A stretch of DNA of 64,000 nucleotides from assembly GCA_023450085.1 (NCBI GenBank), contig JAEXHI010000005.1, forward strand, positions 62,001 to 126,000, given 5' to 3'. The DNA is from Bacteroidota bacterium (GTDB lineage Bacteria > Bacteroidota > Bacteroidia > Sphingobacteriales > Sphingobacteriaceae). The position numbers and the translations under genes are program-made. The notes under the pieces are model-generated. The model did no database searches. It was not told the origin of the DNA and worked only from the letters and a program-made list of their open reading frames with translations. Within the stretch, counting starts at the first letter, position 1, and every line of letters begins with the position of its first letter. This document shows, one piece after another, positions 17,456-26,332 of this stretch.

Positions 17456-18151
17456 ATGGAACCAACCAATTACCAGCTGATACTTGAAAAATTAGAAAGC
17501 AGGGCTTCTTTAAAACAAGCGATTTATAGAAACACCGTTGATGTTTTTGCAATAGCTAAGAAGTCGCTTTCAAAATTAGCTTCTAAACTATATCAAGATT
17601 ATACCGTAAAAGACCCTTCAGTAGAAGTGACTTATAAGGATGCTCATCAATTTGAAGCAGAGCTTAAGTTTTCTGGAGATATGTTGCTGCTATCGATGCA
17701 TAGTAATGTTTTCAATTTTGAAGAAGGTCATCGAATTTATTCCACCAGCTACGTCAAAGCCAATCCAAGCTTAAGTTATTGTGGTGTCATCTACATCCAT
17801 AACTTTTTGGCAGATTCGATTAAATATAATCGCCTGGCAGATGAAGGTACTTTGATTGCCAGAATTCTAATCAATAAAGAAAAACGTTTCATCGTAGAAG
17901 GCGAGGGGCAGTTGGGATTTTTATACGAAGCTTTTAGCGAAACTGAAATCAGTGAGGAGGTGTTGACCCATATTTTGGAGTTGGCAGTGCTAGATTGTAT
18001 AGAAACTGATTTGCAATTACCACCTTATGCTACGGTTAAAGATATTACCCTGCACCAAAAGCAAACAACTTTAGCCGCAAGTGGCTATCCAACAGGAAAA
18101 CGATTGGGCTATATGTTTAAATCTGAAGTGCAACAAAATAATAATTTATAA
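17456..18151 (+). CDS. conserved protein of unknown function
   Basis: 231-aa soluble protein that I do not recognise by a named family. It has no signal peptide or membrane segment. The sequence looks alpha/beta with an acidic C-terminal third and no obvious catalytic motif. It begins 83 bases after proS and ends 41 bases before the trans-sulfuration gene, all on the plus strand. Such proteins of about 230 aa beside proS are, as I recall, common in Bacteroidota. No function is claimed. Confidence 0.8.
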   Translation: MEPTNYQLILEKLESRASLKQAIYRNTVDVFAIAKKSLSKLASKLYQDYTVKDPSVEVTYKDAHQFEAELKFSGDMLLLSMHSNVFNFEEGHRIYSTSYVKANPSLSYCGVIYIHNFLADSIKYNRLADEGTLIARILINKEKRFIVEGEGQLGFLYEAFSETEISEEVLTHILELAVLDCIETDLQLPPYATVKDITLHQKQTTLAASGYPTGKRLGYMFKSEVQQNNNL

Positions 18152-18192
18152 TGACGCCTTTTGGCTAACAATAAGGCATTAAATACGATACC

Positions 18193-19344
18193 ATGAACAA
18201 GGAAATGAAATTTGCTACCAAAGCTATACACGCTGGTCAACAGCCCGACCCAACTACTGGTGCGGTAATGACCCCAATTTATCAAACTTCAACTTATTGG
18301 CAGGCATCACCCGGAGAGCACAAGGGATATGAGTATTCAAGAGGTACCAACCCAACTCGTAAGGCGCTAGAGGATTGTTTGGCAGCATTAGAAAACTGTA
18401 AGTTTGGCTTGGCTTTTAGTAGCGGAATGGGGGCTACAGATACTTTGTTAAGGTTATTAAAACCTGGCGATGAAGTGATCACTGGTAACGATTTGTACGG
18501 TGGTTCTTATCGTATTTTTACCAAGGTTTATCAAAACTATGGCATCAAATTTCATTTCTTGGATTTATCAAAGCCAGAAAATATTACCCCGTATATTAAT
18601 GATAAAACCAAATTGGTTTGGATAGAAACACCTACCAACCCAACCATGCGTATCATTGATATTGAAGGAGTAGCTAAAATTACCAAAGCGCACAACATCC
18701 TTTTAACGGTTGACAATACCTTTGCTTCACCTTATTTGCAGAACCCAATTGATTTGGGTGCTGACGTGGTAATGCACTCGGTAACGAAATATATTGGAGG
18801 TCACTCTGATGTGGTAATGGGTGCTTTGTTGACCAACAACGAGCAGCTATACAAAGATTTGTTCTTCATATACAATGCTTGTGGTGCTACTCCAGGGCCG
18901 CAAGATGCTTTCTTAGTACTAAGAGGAATTAAAACCCTACACTTGCGTATGAAAGCGCATTGTGAAAACGGAGAAAAAGTAGCCCATTTCTTGAAAAACC
19001 ATCCTAAAATTGATAAAATTTACTGGCCAGGTTTCGAAGAACATCCTAATCACGATATTGCCAAAAAACAAATGCGTGGTTTTGGAGGTATGGTTTCAGT
19101 AACTTTAAAAGATGCCGACTTGCAAGAAACTTTCCGCATTGCTTCACGATTTAAAGTATTTTCATTAGCAGAATCTTTAGGTGGAGTAGAAAGTTTGGTG
19201 AATCATCCAGTAAGCATGACCCACGGTTCAATTCCAAAAGAAGAACGTGAAAAAGTGGGAGTAACCGATAACTTATTGCGCTTCAGCGTAGGTGTTGAAG
19301 ATATTGATGATTTATTGGCTGATTTGGAACAAGCACTTGCTTAA
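18193..19344 (+). CDS. PLP-dependent trans-sulfuration enzyme (cystathionine gamma-synthase/lyase family)
   Basis: 383-aa Cys/Met metabolism enzyme of fold type I, normal length. The PLP lysine is K199 in HSVTKYIGGHSDV. The YEYSRGTNPTR block (about 48-58), SGMGA and the SLAESLGGVESLVNHP segment near the C-terminus complete the signature. It could be cystathionine gamma-lyase, gamma-synthase or homocysteine-forming O-acetylhomoserine enzyme; the motifs shared by these do not separate them. There is no met or cys gene nearby to help. ATG 18193 is used; a second ATG four codons later is possible. Confidence 0.9.
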   Translation: MNKEMKFATKAIHAGQQPDPTTGAVMTPIYQTSTYWQASPGEHKGYEYSRGTNPTRKALEDCLAALENCKFGLAFSSGMGATDTLLRLLKPGDEVITGNDLYGGSYRIFTKVYQNYGIKFHFLDLSKPENITPYINDKTKLVWIETPTNPTMRIIDIEGVAKITKAHNILLTVDNTFASPYLQNPIDLGADVVMHSVTKYIGGHSDVVMGALLTNNEQLYKDLFFIYNACGATPGPQDAFLVLRGIKTLHLRMKAHCENGEKVAHFLKNHPKIDKIYWPGFEEHPNHDIAKKQMRGFGGMVSVTLKDADLQETFRIASRFKVFSLAESLGGVESLVNHPVSMTHGSIPKEEREKVGVTDNLLRFSVGVEDIDDLLADLEQALA

Positions 19345-19426
19345 GGTTTAATCGTTTAACTGTATGATTGGTTAATTGACTTCGTATCGATTAACCAATT
19401 CAACGATTCCTACAATTAACCAAATA
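19345..19426 (+). repeat. degenerate ATTGGTTAAT tract with hairpin
   Basis: ATTGGTTAAT (19367-19376) and ATTAACCAAT (19390-19399) are exact complements in a stretch of similar words reaching the next start codon. An in-frame TTG at 19376 would read this tract as protein, so I reject it as a start. Confidence 0.65.
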
Positions 19427-20287
19427 ATGCAAATTACAGACATTAAGGATTTTCTCGATGCGAAAGTAGCTCAATATAATCGACCAAATTTCATTGAGAA
19501 CGACCCGATTAGCATTCCGCATCAATACACATTAAAACAAGACATTGAAATTGCCGCTTTTTTTGCGGCAATTTTAGCTTGGGGTCAGCGCAAAACCATT
19601 ATCAACAAGTGTAATGAATTGTTGGCTAGAATGGATAATGCGCCTTATCAGTTCATGCTTCATCATTCTGATGAGGATTTGAAAGGTCTGCTAGGTTTTA
19701 AGCATCGTACCTTTAACGATACCGATTTACTTTATTTTGTAGCTTTCTTTCAGCAGCACTATCAACAATCTAGCTCCTTGGAAACGGCTTTTATTCCCCA
19801 ATCTTTAATTTATAGAACAGATTATTTGAGTGTTGAAGAAATCGCTTCGGGATACGAATTGACTTCTGCTACCTGTTACACTTCCGATTTGGTCGTTGCA
19901 GATTTTACCATAGAAAAAGCCTTAAACCATTTCCGTTCTTATTTCTTTAGTTTGCCAGATTTCCCTCGTAGAACGATTAAGCACGTGTCTTCACCAATGC
20001 AAAAATCTACTTGCAAACGGTTAAATATGTTTTTGAGGTGGATGGTAAGGAAAGACAATTGTGGTGTTGATTTTGGGATTTGGGATACCTTACGCTCCGC
20101 AGATTTGATATGCCCATGTGATGTGCATGTAGATCGAGTAGCAAGGCATTTTGGCTTAATAGAACGCAAGCAAACGGATTGGCTAACAGCTGTTGAATTG
20201 ACGAAACAATTAAAGGAGTTTGATGCAAACGACCCTGTGAAGTACGATTTCGCATTATTCGGATTAGGCGTAGAGGGAGAGTTTTAA
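19427..20287 (+). CDS. TIGR02757 family protein
   Basis: 286-aa protein that matches, as I recall, the TIGR02757 (DUF2400) family of about 250-290 aa, of unknown function. ATG 19427 (MQITDIKDFLDAK) is chosen over an upstream TTG inside a simple-word tract. Visible blocks are IEIAAFFAAILAWGQRKTI near residue 45 and a C-terminal NMFLRWMVR / CPCDVHVDRVARHFGL section that looks like a helix-hairpin-helix DNA-glycosylase-type fold. A DNA-related role is therefore possible but not shown. It converges with the GreA-like gene. Confidence 0.82.
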   Translation: MQITDIKDFLDAKVAQYNRPNFIENDPISIPHQYTLKQDIEIAAFFAAILAWGQRKTIINKCNELLARMDNAPYQFMLHHSDEDLKGLLGFKHRTFNDTDLLYFVAFFQQHYQQSSSLETAFIPQSLIYRTDYLSVEEIASGYELTSATCYTSDLVVADFTIEKALNHFRSYFFSLPDFPRRTIKHVSSPMQKSTCKRLNMFLRWMVRKDNCGVDFGIWDTLRSADLICPCDVHVDRVARHFGLIERKQTDWLTAVELTKQLKEFDANDPVKYDFALFGLGVEGEF

Positions 20288-20302
20288 CGAAAAATATTAA
20301 GC

Positions 20303-20346
20303 TTGTTGGGGCGCTTAACTTTGTGAAAAGCTAAGGCCCCGAACAA
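20303..20346. terminator. hairpin between convergent genes
   Basis: TTGTTGGGGC (20303-20312) pairs with GCCCCGAACAA (20336-20346) with one bulge. It lies between two convergent stops but lacks a U-run, so termination is only plausible. Confidence 0.4.
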
Positions 20347-20390
20347 ACTGTCCTACAGGGTATGTTTTACATTAGGTTTGGATGTTATGT

Positions 20391-20780
20391 TTATATCTTA
20401 TTTACTTCCAAAATCTGTAGCATTTCCGTTCCTTCAGGAAATTCCCATTGTACAATTGCGCCTGTAGCGTAACCTAAGGTGGCTATGCCAATGGGTGAAA
20501 GAATAGATAGGGTAGCATGTTTTTTGCGAGCCCTTTGCGGTGATACAAATTTTTGCTCTATCTCTTCGCCAGTTCTTAAATTCTTTAGTTTTACCAAAGT
20601 ATTAATGGCGACTACATTTTCAGGAAGTTCTTTGCGAAGTACCTGCTTGGCATTTTTTAGCTCCACAGCAAGCTTCTCCGCATTGCTTTTATTGAAAGTA
20701 TGCTTTTTGATTTGTTCTTTGAGTAAGTCGTAAATACCTGTGGTTAATATAATAGGGGTGTTAGTGATTTCAATATTCAT
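20391..20780 (-). CDS. GreA/GreB-family C-terminal domain protein (Rnk-like)
   Basis: 129-aa protein with the FKBP-like C-terminal domain of transcription elongation factor GreA/GreB (SILSPIGIATLGYATGAIVQWEFPEGTEMLQILEV). Its N-terminal part, of about 55 residues, is too short for the full Gre coiled coil with its acidic tip. The layout resembles Rnk, which binds RNA polymerase but does not stimulate transcript cleavage. Acidic tip residues are not seen. It starts 11 bases after a small membrane protein gene and probably shares its transcript. Confidence 0.8.
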   Translation of the reverse strand: MNIEITNTPIILTTGIYDLLKEQIKKHTFNKSNAEKLAVELKNAKQVLRKELPENVVAINTLVKLKNLRTGEEIEQKFVSPQRARKKHATLSILSPIGIATLGYATGAIVQWEFPEGTEMLQILEVNKI

Positions 20781-20791
20781 GATAAAAGATA

Positions 20792-20998
20792 TTAATGGTT
20801 AATAAAAAGTTGGTTTTTCCCCAACTGATGGAATTTGTGTGGCTTTCGCTTATTAAGTTGATTGTAAAGACCCTTTAACACTGCGCTAACCGCAATAAAA
20901 ATTAGAACCAATAATGGGTGTAAATAAAAAAGTGCTAAGAAAATGATAAAGACATCAACCATAACAATAAGCATGAAAGCGGCTTTTAGTAGACGCAT
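20792..20998 (-). CDS. small membrane protein
   Basis: 68-aa protein with a long hydrophobic stretch (about 5-45), either two short helices or one hairpin, then a basic, His-rich tail (LNKRKPHKFHQLGKNQ). It lies 11 bases upstream of the GreA-like gene on the same strand, and this tight spacing is the main reason to call it real. The family is not recognised and no function is claimed. Confidence 0.5.
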   Translation of the reverse strand: MRLLKAAFMLIVMVDVFIIFLALFYLHPLLVLIFIAVSAVLKGLYNQLNKRKPHKFHQLGKNQLFINH

Positions 20999-21407
20999 AA
21001 CATGTTAAGATTAAGTGTAAATGATTTCCCTTTTTTTCGGATTTGTCCCTGCTTCGCTGTGGAGCTAGGGATTAATTTATAAAGTCCTTAGAACTTTTCA
21101 GTAAGACATTTCCTAAGCTGTGAAAAACAGAAAGGAAAATATTATGCATGCGAAAACTGTTGCCTAATTGTTGTTTTAGGCAGTTTTCAAGATTGATATG
21201 ATGTAATCCGCTTTGCATATATCCTAAAAGTAGGGTTTATTTTGTTTAAAAGCCAATTTCAGTTAAATGATGACGAGATTATGCCAAATCTAGAGGTGTT
21301 TTAAATGATTTCTGTATGGTAATTATTGATTGTTCGTTTAATTCTTCATTAACCAGCAAATTTGGTTAACATCGTTTTCATTTTTGGATTTTTAATTTTT
21401 ACTTTAT
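20999..21407. other. 409-base divergent intergenic gap
   Basis: No gene is seen. It contains one good hairpin (21152-21188: GAAAACT with AGTTTTC and GCCTAA with TTAGGC, 3-base bulge) without a U-run. Promoters for the divergent flanking genes are expected here, but I see no full TAnnTTTG match at a usable distance. Confidence 0.6.
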
Positions 21408-21920
21408 ATGATGGTAAATTTCAAAGCAGAGATAGAAAAGTTTGAAAGTAATGGCGAGAAAACTGGGTGGAGTTATGTTTTTGTACCCGAAGAAATTGCA
21501 CAACAGATTAAGCCTAATGACCGAAGAGGAATGCGGGTTCGTGGGGAGATAGACCAAGTGCCTATTCAGGGGAAAAGTTTAATTCCGATGGGTGGAGGAG
21601 ATTTTATTTTAGCACTTGATGCAAAACTCCGTAAACAGTTACGAAAGGAGGAGGGGAATGTGGTTAACCTTTCTTTGGAACACGATATAGATTTCAAAAT
21701 TGAGATGCCTGAGGATTTGGAAGTTTGTTTAGCTCAAGAAGATGGCTTGTTAGAACATTTTCTTTCTTATACCAAAGCACATCAAAACTATTTCATCAAT
21801 TGGTTAAATACGGCTAAAACAGAAACAACCAGAACAAAACGTTTAGTGATGATTGTGGATGCAATGGCCAAAAAGCAAGATTTTGGTTTGATGCTGAGGA
21901 GTAATAAGACGGAGAAATGA
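21408..21920 (+). CDS. DUF1905/YdeI-like protein
   Basis: 170-aa protein. The first ~95 residues look like the DUF1905 barrel (VNFKAEIEKFE, RGEIDQVPIQGKSLIPMGGGDFILAL), and the rest like the YdeI/OmpD-associated helical region (FINWLNTAKTETTRTKRLVMIVDAMAKK). The function is unknown; some relatives were named for bacteriocin protection, a weakly supported label. Two ATG codons stand in tandem at 21408 and 21411, and either can be used. It converges with the GT2 gene. Confidence 0.8.
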   Translation: MMVNFKAEIEKFESNGEKTGWSYVFVPEEIAQQIKPNDRRGMRVRGEIDQVPIQGKSLIPMGGGDFILALDAKLRKQLRKEEGNVVNLSLEHDIDFKIEMPEDLEVCLAQEDGLLEHFLSYTKAHQNYFINWLNTAKTETTRTKRLVMIVDAMAKKQDFGLMLRSNKTEK

Positions 21921-22000
21921 TGTGATAATTGGATAATTAGCGAATTTGATGATGTCTAAACAACCAAAAAACTAACCAACCAAACAACCAATCATCTATT
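21921..22000. repeat. degenerate AACCAAAC / AATTGGATAATTAG tract between convergent genes
   Basis: It begins with TGATAATTGGATAATTAGCG words and continues as AACAACCAAAAAACTAACCAACCAAACAACC. No gene and no terminator hairpin are seen. Confidence 0.6.
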
Positions 22001-22717
22001 ATAATTTCTGAACCAGCTATTTACCTTCATTTGGATTACTCCTAAAAACGCTTCTCGGAAAATACGGGTACTCATTTTAGAAGTTCCCTCGGTTCTGTCG
22101 GTAAAAATAATAGGCACTTCTACTACATTAAAACCGTATTTAATGGCCGTAAATTTCATCTCAATTTGAAAGGCATAACCTACAAATTTAATTTTCTCCA
22201 TCGGAATGGTTTCCAATACTTTTCTGCGGTAACACTTAAAACCTGCCGTTGCATCTTGAATGTTAATGCCCGTAATGATGCGTACGTACATCGAGGCAAA
22301 ATAAGACATCAATACCCTACCCATTGGCCAGTTCACAACATTTACACCTTTCACATATCTAGAACCAATAGCTAAATCGGCTCCGTTTACACAAGCCTCA
22401 CGCAGTTTCACCAAATCATCAGGATTATGGGAGAAATCGGCATCCATTTCAAAAATGTATTCGTAGTTCCTCTCCAAAGCCCATTTAAAACCATGGATAT
22501 AAGCAGTGCCTAAACCTAATTTCCCTTTCCGTTCTTCGATATGAAGCATTGGGAATTCTGCCTGCAAACCTTTTACAATTTGAGCAGTACCATCAGGGGA
22601 GCCATCATCAATAATCAAGATTTCGAAATGATAGGGCAAAGAGAAAACCTTGCGAATAATTTTCTCAATATTCTCTTTTTCGTTATAAGTAGGGATAATG
22701 ACTAGGCTGTCGGACAC
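21992..22717 (-). CDS. GT2 polyprenol monophosphomannose synthase-like glycosyltransferase
   Basis: 241-aa family 2 glycosyltransferase of the DPM1 type, which moves a sugar from a nucleotide sugar to a polyprenol phosphate at the membrane. PTYNEKENI, the nucleotide DDGSPDGT motif, the metal-binding EMDADFSHNP (DxD) and GSRYVKG are clear. The protein has no C-terminal membrane helices, like the soluble DPM1 class. The start is GTG at 22717; no ATG lies in the first part of the family block. A candidate TAATTTTG box sits about 50 bases upstream. Confidence 0.9.
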   Translation of the reverse strand: MSDSLVIIPTYNEKENIEKIIRKVFSLPYHFEILIIDDGSPDGTAQIVKGLQAEFPMLHIEERKGKLGLGTAYIHGFKWALERNYEYIFEMDADFSHNPDDLVKLREACVNGADLAIGSRYVKGVNVVNWPMGRVLMSYFASMYVRIITGINIQDATAGFKCYRRKVLETIPMEKIKFVGYAFQIEMKFTAIKYGFNVVEVPIIFTDRTEGTSKMSTRIFREAFLGVIQMKVNSWFRNYNR

Positions 22718-22765
22718 AGGTTGTTTACGATTTTAAATTTTACGAATTTCGATTTGCGAAAGTAA

Positions 22766-22773
22766 CAAAATTA
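22766..22773 (-). promoter_or_regulatory. candidate -7 box of the GT2 gene
   Basis: On the minus strand this reads TAATTTTG, a full TAnnTTTG match, 48 bases before the GTG start. No TTG is seen at the usual spacing. Confidence 0.4.
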
Positions 22774-22815
22774 AGCTGATGTTTTTGCTAAGCTAATCCG
22801 TTAAATTGTGTTAAA

Positions 22816-24279
22816 CTACCTAATGTTGCCCATCCATTTTTTCAATACAGGAACCAGCAAGAAAATAAATAAGCCAATACCTGCAGAATAGATGGAAATT
22901 TGAAGCAATACGTTAGCGTAATATGGTAATGAAAGTACTGGGTTGTTCGCTTCAATCACATCTTTAGGGATAGCCATTAAGGCGCCAATTTTACCCGCCA
23001 AAAACTCACCAATAGCTGTGAAGAAGAAGAAAATCCCCATCATTAAACCAACAATATTCACAGGAGAAAGCTTGGTAATCATGGATAAACCTACAGGAGA
23101 AATACACATCTCACCACAAATGATAAAGAAATATCCACCCACAAAAGCAAGTAATGGAATTAATCCATTGCCCAAACTAGCTTGGCAAGCTAAATAAAAG
23201 GTGAAAAATCCAATAGCTACAAAAATGAAAGAAAGCGCAAATTTAGCTGGGGTAGAAGGTTCTAATCCTCGTTTATTTAACCAAGGCCATAGCGCAGCAA
23301 AAATCAAACTCATGATGATTACCCAAGCTGGTGGCAAAAAGTTGTTTACAGAAAGTGCGGGAAGTTCAATACCAAAAACATGCATGTCTACATTCCGCAT
23401 AGCGAATAAGTTTAATGAACCTGCATTTTGCTCATAAAAAGCCCAAAATAACGTAGAAACCACCACTAAGGTCAAAGCCGAAAGCAATTTAAATTTAGCT
23501 TCTTTCTCTAGCTTTGAGGATAGATAAAGGATATAGGCTACTGATACAACGGCAAGAATTAGCATGATGCTATCCAGCGCTTCATAGTAGTTAAAAAGTG
23601 TAACAATTAAAGGTAAGGCAAGTAAAGTAAGTAGGTAAATAACATGCTCTACTTTGATGATACCCGCTATTTTTTTGTTTAAATCGTCAGTAATAGGTAG
23701 GCCTTTTTCTTTGAGTGAAGCTTTTCCTATAATGAAAATGATTAAGCCCAGTACCATAAAAATACCAGCCAAACCAAAACCAAAATGCCAGTTTATTTTT
23801 TGCCCAACGTAACCACAAAGCAAACCACCTAAAGCTGCACCAATGTTAATCCCCATGTAAAACAAAGAAAATGCACTGTCTTTCTTAGGGTCATTATTGT
23901 CGTACAAAGTTCCAACCAAGCTAGAAACATTAGGTTTAAAGAAACCATTTCCGCAAATAATGAAAGCCATACCATAAAAGAAACTCCAATCCTGAGGAAT
24001 AGCCAGTACAATGTGTCCAATGGCCATCATTACACCGCCAAAAATAATAGCTCTGCGGTAGCCTAAAAACTTATCGGCAAGCATGCCCCCAAACATAGGC
24101 ATGGTATACACCAACGCTGAGTAAGCACCTAAAATGGCATAACCTTTTGGCTCATCAAATTTCAATTGGGTCACCATGTAGGCCAAAAGCAAAGCTTTCA
24201 TGCCATAGAAAGAGAAACGCTCCCACATTTCGGTGAAAAATAGAAGATAGAGCTGTTTAGGATGTTTTGCTTGGTTCAT
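22816..24279 (-). CDS. POT/PTR2-family proton-coupled peptide transporter
   Basis: 487-aa inner-membrane symporter importing di- and tripeptides with protons. The diagnostic E17-x-x-E20-R21 motif is in TEMWERFSFYGM, and GGMLADKFLGYRRAI and the FSLFYMGINIGAALGGLLCGYVG block (here split to stay short) are present. About 14 hydrophobic segments fit the family. It begins after a simple-word tract and stands alone on the minus strand between the GT2 gene and pdxH. Confidence 0.93.
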   Translation of the reverse strand: MNQAKHPKQLYLLFFTEMWERFSFYGMKALLLAYMVTQLKFDEPKGYAILGAYSALVYTMPMFGGMLADKFLGYRRAIIFGGVMMAIGHIVLAIPQDWSFFYGMAFIICGNGFFKPNVSSLVGTLYDNNDPKKDSAFSLFYMGINIGAALGGLLCGYVGQKINWHFGFGLAGIFMVLGLIIFIIGKASLKEKGLPITDDLNKKIAGIIKVEHVIYLLTLLALPLIVTLFNYYEALDSIMLILAVVSVAYILYLSSKLEKEAKFKLLSALTLVVVSTLFWAFYEQNAGSLNLFAMRNVDMHVFGIELPALSVNNFLPPAWVIIMSLIFAALWPWLNKRGLEPSTPAKFALSFIFVAIGFFTFYLACQASLGNGLIPLLAFVGGYFFIICGEMCISPVGLSMITKLSPVNIVGLMMGIFFFFTAIGEFLAGKIGALMAIPKDVIEANNPVLSLPYYANVLLQISIYSAGIGLFIFLLVPVLKKWMGNIR

Positions 24280-24280
24280 T

Positions 24281-24324
24281 ATTTTTTTGGTTGGTTAGTT
24301 TGTTAGTTTTTTGGTTAGTTGGAA
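24281..24324 (-). repeat. AACTAACCAAAAAACTAACC tract upstream of the POT gene
   Basis: On the minus strand the bases before the ATG are variants of AACTAACCAAAC. This matches tracts before or after other genes in the window, always as simple-word variants rather than exact copies. Confidence 0.6.
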
Positions 24325-24337
24325 TTTAGCAATATGC

Positions 24338-24410
24338 GCTTTGGGCTCCAACTTTTAAATTTTGACTTTAAACTTTAGTCTTTTAACTTTCCGCTTTAAG
24401 CTTTCTGCTT
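24338..24410. repeat. degenerate CTTTTAACTTT tract after pdxH
   Basis: About 70 bases built from variants of ACTTT/GCTTT (ACTTTAAACTTTAGTC, CTTTCCGCTTTAAGC). It begins at the pdxH stop. A related but different word set fills 25741-25843. Confidence 0.55.
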
Positions 24411-25061
24411 TTAAGGGGCTAAACGTTCAATTTTCCAGCTTCCGTTACTAAAAATGTATTTAATTCTGTCGTGTAAACGACTTGAGCGTCCTTGCCAAAA
24501 TTCAATTGCAGTTGGTTTTACAATGTAGCCGCCCCAGTGTGCTGGTTTTGGAATGGTCTTTCCTTCATACTGTTGGGTCAATTCTTCCACTTTTTGCTCC
24601 AAAACATCTCTGTTGGGAATTACTTGGCTTTGAGGTGAGGCAATAGCGCCAATTTGACTTCCTTGCGGACGAGAATTAAAATATTGCTCCGAAGTTTCCT
24701 TGTCTAACTTTTCAATTCTGCCTTCAATTCTTATTTGACGTTCCAGTTCGGCCCAGAAAAACACCAAGCAAGCATAAGGGTTTTTCTTTATTTCTTTGCC
24801 TTTTTGACTAAGGTAATTGGTGTAAAAGCTAAAACCATTTTCGTCAAAGCCTTTTAACAATACAATTCTGGCATTCGGTCGAGCGCTTTTATCTACCGTA
24901 GCCAGTGTCATCACGTTAGGTTCAAAAATTTCTGCGTTCACCGCATCTTCAAACCATTTTTCAAACTGTGCTATCGGATTTTTAACTACATCTTTTTCAC
25001 TTAATTCGGCAGCTTTATAGTCTTGCCTTAAGTTTTGTATCATTTCTTTACTGACCTTCAT
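24411..25061 (-). CDS. pdxH: pyridoxamine 5'-phosphate oxidase
   Basis: 216-aa FMN enzyme that makes pyridoxal 5'-phosphate from PNP or PMP. ATG 25061 (MKVSKEMIQNLRQDY) gives the normal family length; a further in-frame ATG at 25133 would add 24 non-family residues through the promoter box. Typical blocks are MTLATVDKSARPNARIVLLK, FYTNYLSQKG, YFNSRPQGSQIGAIAS and the C-terminal WQGRSSRLHDRI / WKIERLAP. It stands alone on the minus strand and diverges from the YqgE/AlgH gene. Confidence 0.95.
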   Translation of the reverse strand: MKVSKEMIQNLRQDYKAAELSEKDVVKNPIAQFEKWFEDAVNAEIFEPNVMTLATVDKSARPNARIVLLKGFDENGFSFYTNYLSQKGKEIKKNPYACLVFFWAELERQIRIEGRIEKLDKETSEQYFNSRPQGSQIGAIASPQSQVIPNRDVLEQKVEELTQQYEGKTIPKPAHWGGYIVKPTAIEFWQGRSSRLHDRIKYIFSNGSWKIERLAP

Positions 25062-25065
25062 GAAG

Positions 25066-25073
25066 CAAAAATA
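25066..25073 (-). promoter_or_regulatory. TATTTTTG -7 box four bases from pdxH ATG
   Basis: The minus strand reads TATTTTTG-CTTC-ATG. The four-base spacing to the start codon would place the transcript start at the ATG. No -33 TTG is visible. Confidence 0.5.
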
Positions 25074-25176
25074 GCTTTTGTTAGTGATAAAGTTTTTAAT
25101 ATTTAAGTAGAAATATACAGGCTGTGCGCACAATCATATTTGGAGACTTGCGAATATTTTTTGTTATTTTACCAAT

Positions 25177-25740
25177 ATGTTAAGCTTATTAGAACCATCA
25201 GTAGGAAAATTGTTGATTTCGGAACCTTTTTTGGCCGACCCCAACTTTAAGCGCTCGGTGGTTTTATTGACCGAACATAATGAAGAAGGTTCTGTTGGCT
25301 TTATTTTAAACCAGCCGAGTAACCTAGTCGTAAAAGACTTAATTCCAGATTTATGGATGGCCGATTTTCAGGTGTTTATTGGCGGCCCTGTAGAAGTGGA
25401 TACGGTTCATTTCATCCATCGTTGTTTTGATAAAATGGATAGCGGCGAGGAAATTATGCCAGGCTTGTACTGGGGTGGTGATTTTGAAACCCTTAAATTT
25501 TTGGTGAACAATAATAGCGTACAGGAAGATGAAGTTAAGTTTTTCCTTGGTTACTCAGGTTGGAGCAATCGCCAATTAGAAGAGGAGATCGCTACCAATA
25601 CTTGGATTGTTTCAGACCAGTACCATCAGGATACTATCTTTTCTCATAATGAAGAAGAGTTGTGGAAAGAGGTGATTATTAACTTAGGACCCAAATATGC
25701 TCATGTGAGCAATTTCCCTGTTGACCCTAATTTGAATTAG
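25177..25740 (+). CDS. YqgE/AlgH family protein
   Basis: 187-aa protein of the YqgE/AlgH family, normal length. The start GKLLISEPFLADPNFKRSVVLL, the GFILNQPS motif and IGGPVEVDTVHFIH are clear family blocks. The family fold is known but the biochemical function is not; the AlgH name comes from Pseudomonas alginate regulation. A near-consensus TATTTTAC box also ends four bases before the ATG. It converges with purE. Confidence 0.9.
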   Translation: MLSLLEPSVGKLLISEPFLADPNFKRSVVLLTEHNEEGSVGFILNQPSNLVVKDLIPDLWMADFQVFIGGPVEVDTVHFIHRCFDKMDSGEEIMPGLYWGGDFETLKFLVNNNSVQEDEVKFFLGYSGWSNRQLEEEIATNTWIVSDQYHQDTIFSHNEEELWKEVIINLGPKYAHVSNFPVDPNLN

Positions 25741-25843
25741 ATAGACGGAAAGCTGTAAGACAGAAAAAGTCCGAAAGTTTACCTTCCAGACTTTTAAATT
25801 CTATTCTTTCCAACTTACGGCTATTGACTTCCCGACTTGCGGA
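25741..25843. repeat. degenerate GTCCGAAAGT/CTTACGGAC tract
   Basis: A simple-word stretch between two convergent genes, with variants of GTCCGAAAG and GACTTGCGGAC. No clear intrinsic terminator is present. Confidence 0.45.
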
Positions 25844-26326
25844 CTAACCTTCCATTTCAGCGGCAGTTTCTTCTACTTTTTGTCTCAAATCATCTTTGTA
25901 GGCTTGCATTTTTTCTGCTAAATCAGGTTGTGCCGTTGATAAAATTTGAACCGCCAATAAACCCGCATTTTTCGCGGCATTTAAAGCTACAGTAGCCACA
26001 GGAATACCGTTTGGCATTTGCAAAATAGAAAGAATACTATCCCAACCATCAATAGAGTTAGACGATTTTACAGGAACACCAATTACAGGAACAGTGGTAA
26101 TAGAAGCCACCATACCAGGTAAATGTGCCGCACCGCCAGCACCAGCAATAATTACCTTAATACCACGGCTAGCCGCTTCTTTAGCATAATTGAACATTCT
26201 ATCAGGCGTTCTGTGGGCAGAAACTACCGTAATTTCAAAATCAACACCAAAGGCTTTGCAAATATCTGCTGCATCTTGCATAACTGGCAGGTCCGACTTG
26301 CTGCCCATGATAATACCAACTTTCAT
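25844..26326 (-). CDS. purE: N5-carboxyaminoimidazole ribonucleotide mutase (class I PurE)
   Basis: 160-aa purine enzyme converting N5-CAIR to CAIR. I place the start at ATG 26326 (MKVGIIMGSKSDLPVM); the frame stays open upstream to 26383 but that part is a simple-word AACCAAAC tract read as NNQTPKK-like residues. GSKSD, SAHRTPD (catalytic His) and AGAGGAAHLPGM are the class I signatures. It works with PurK, 162 bases upstream on the same strand. Confidence 0.95.
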   Translation of the reverse strand: MKVGIIMGSKSDLPVMQDAADICKAFGVDFEITVVSAHRTPDRMFNYAKEAASRGIKVIIAGAGGAAHLPGMVASITTVPVIGVPVKSSNSIDGWDSILSILQMPNGIPVATVALNAAKNAGLLAVQILSTAQPDLAEKMQAYKDDLRQKVEETAAEMEG

Positions 26327-26332
26327 CTTTTT

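Noticed and set aside
25062..25133. ATG-initiated extension of PdxH
   Set aside because: It would translate the TATTTTTG box, and the 24 residues do not fit the family start.
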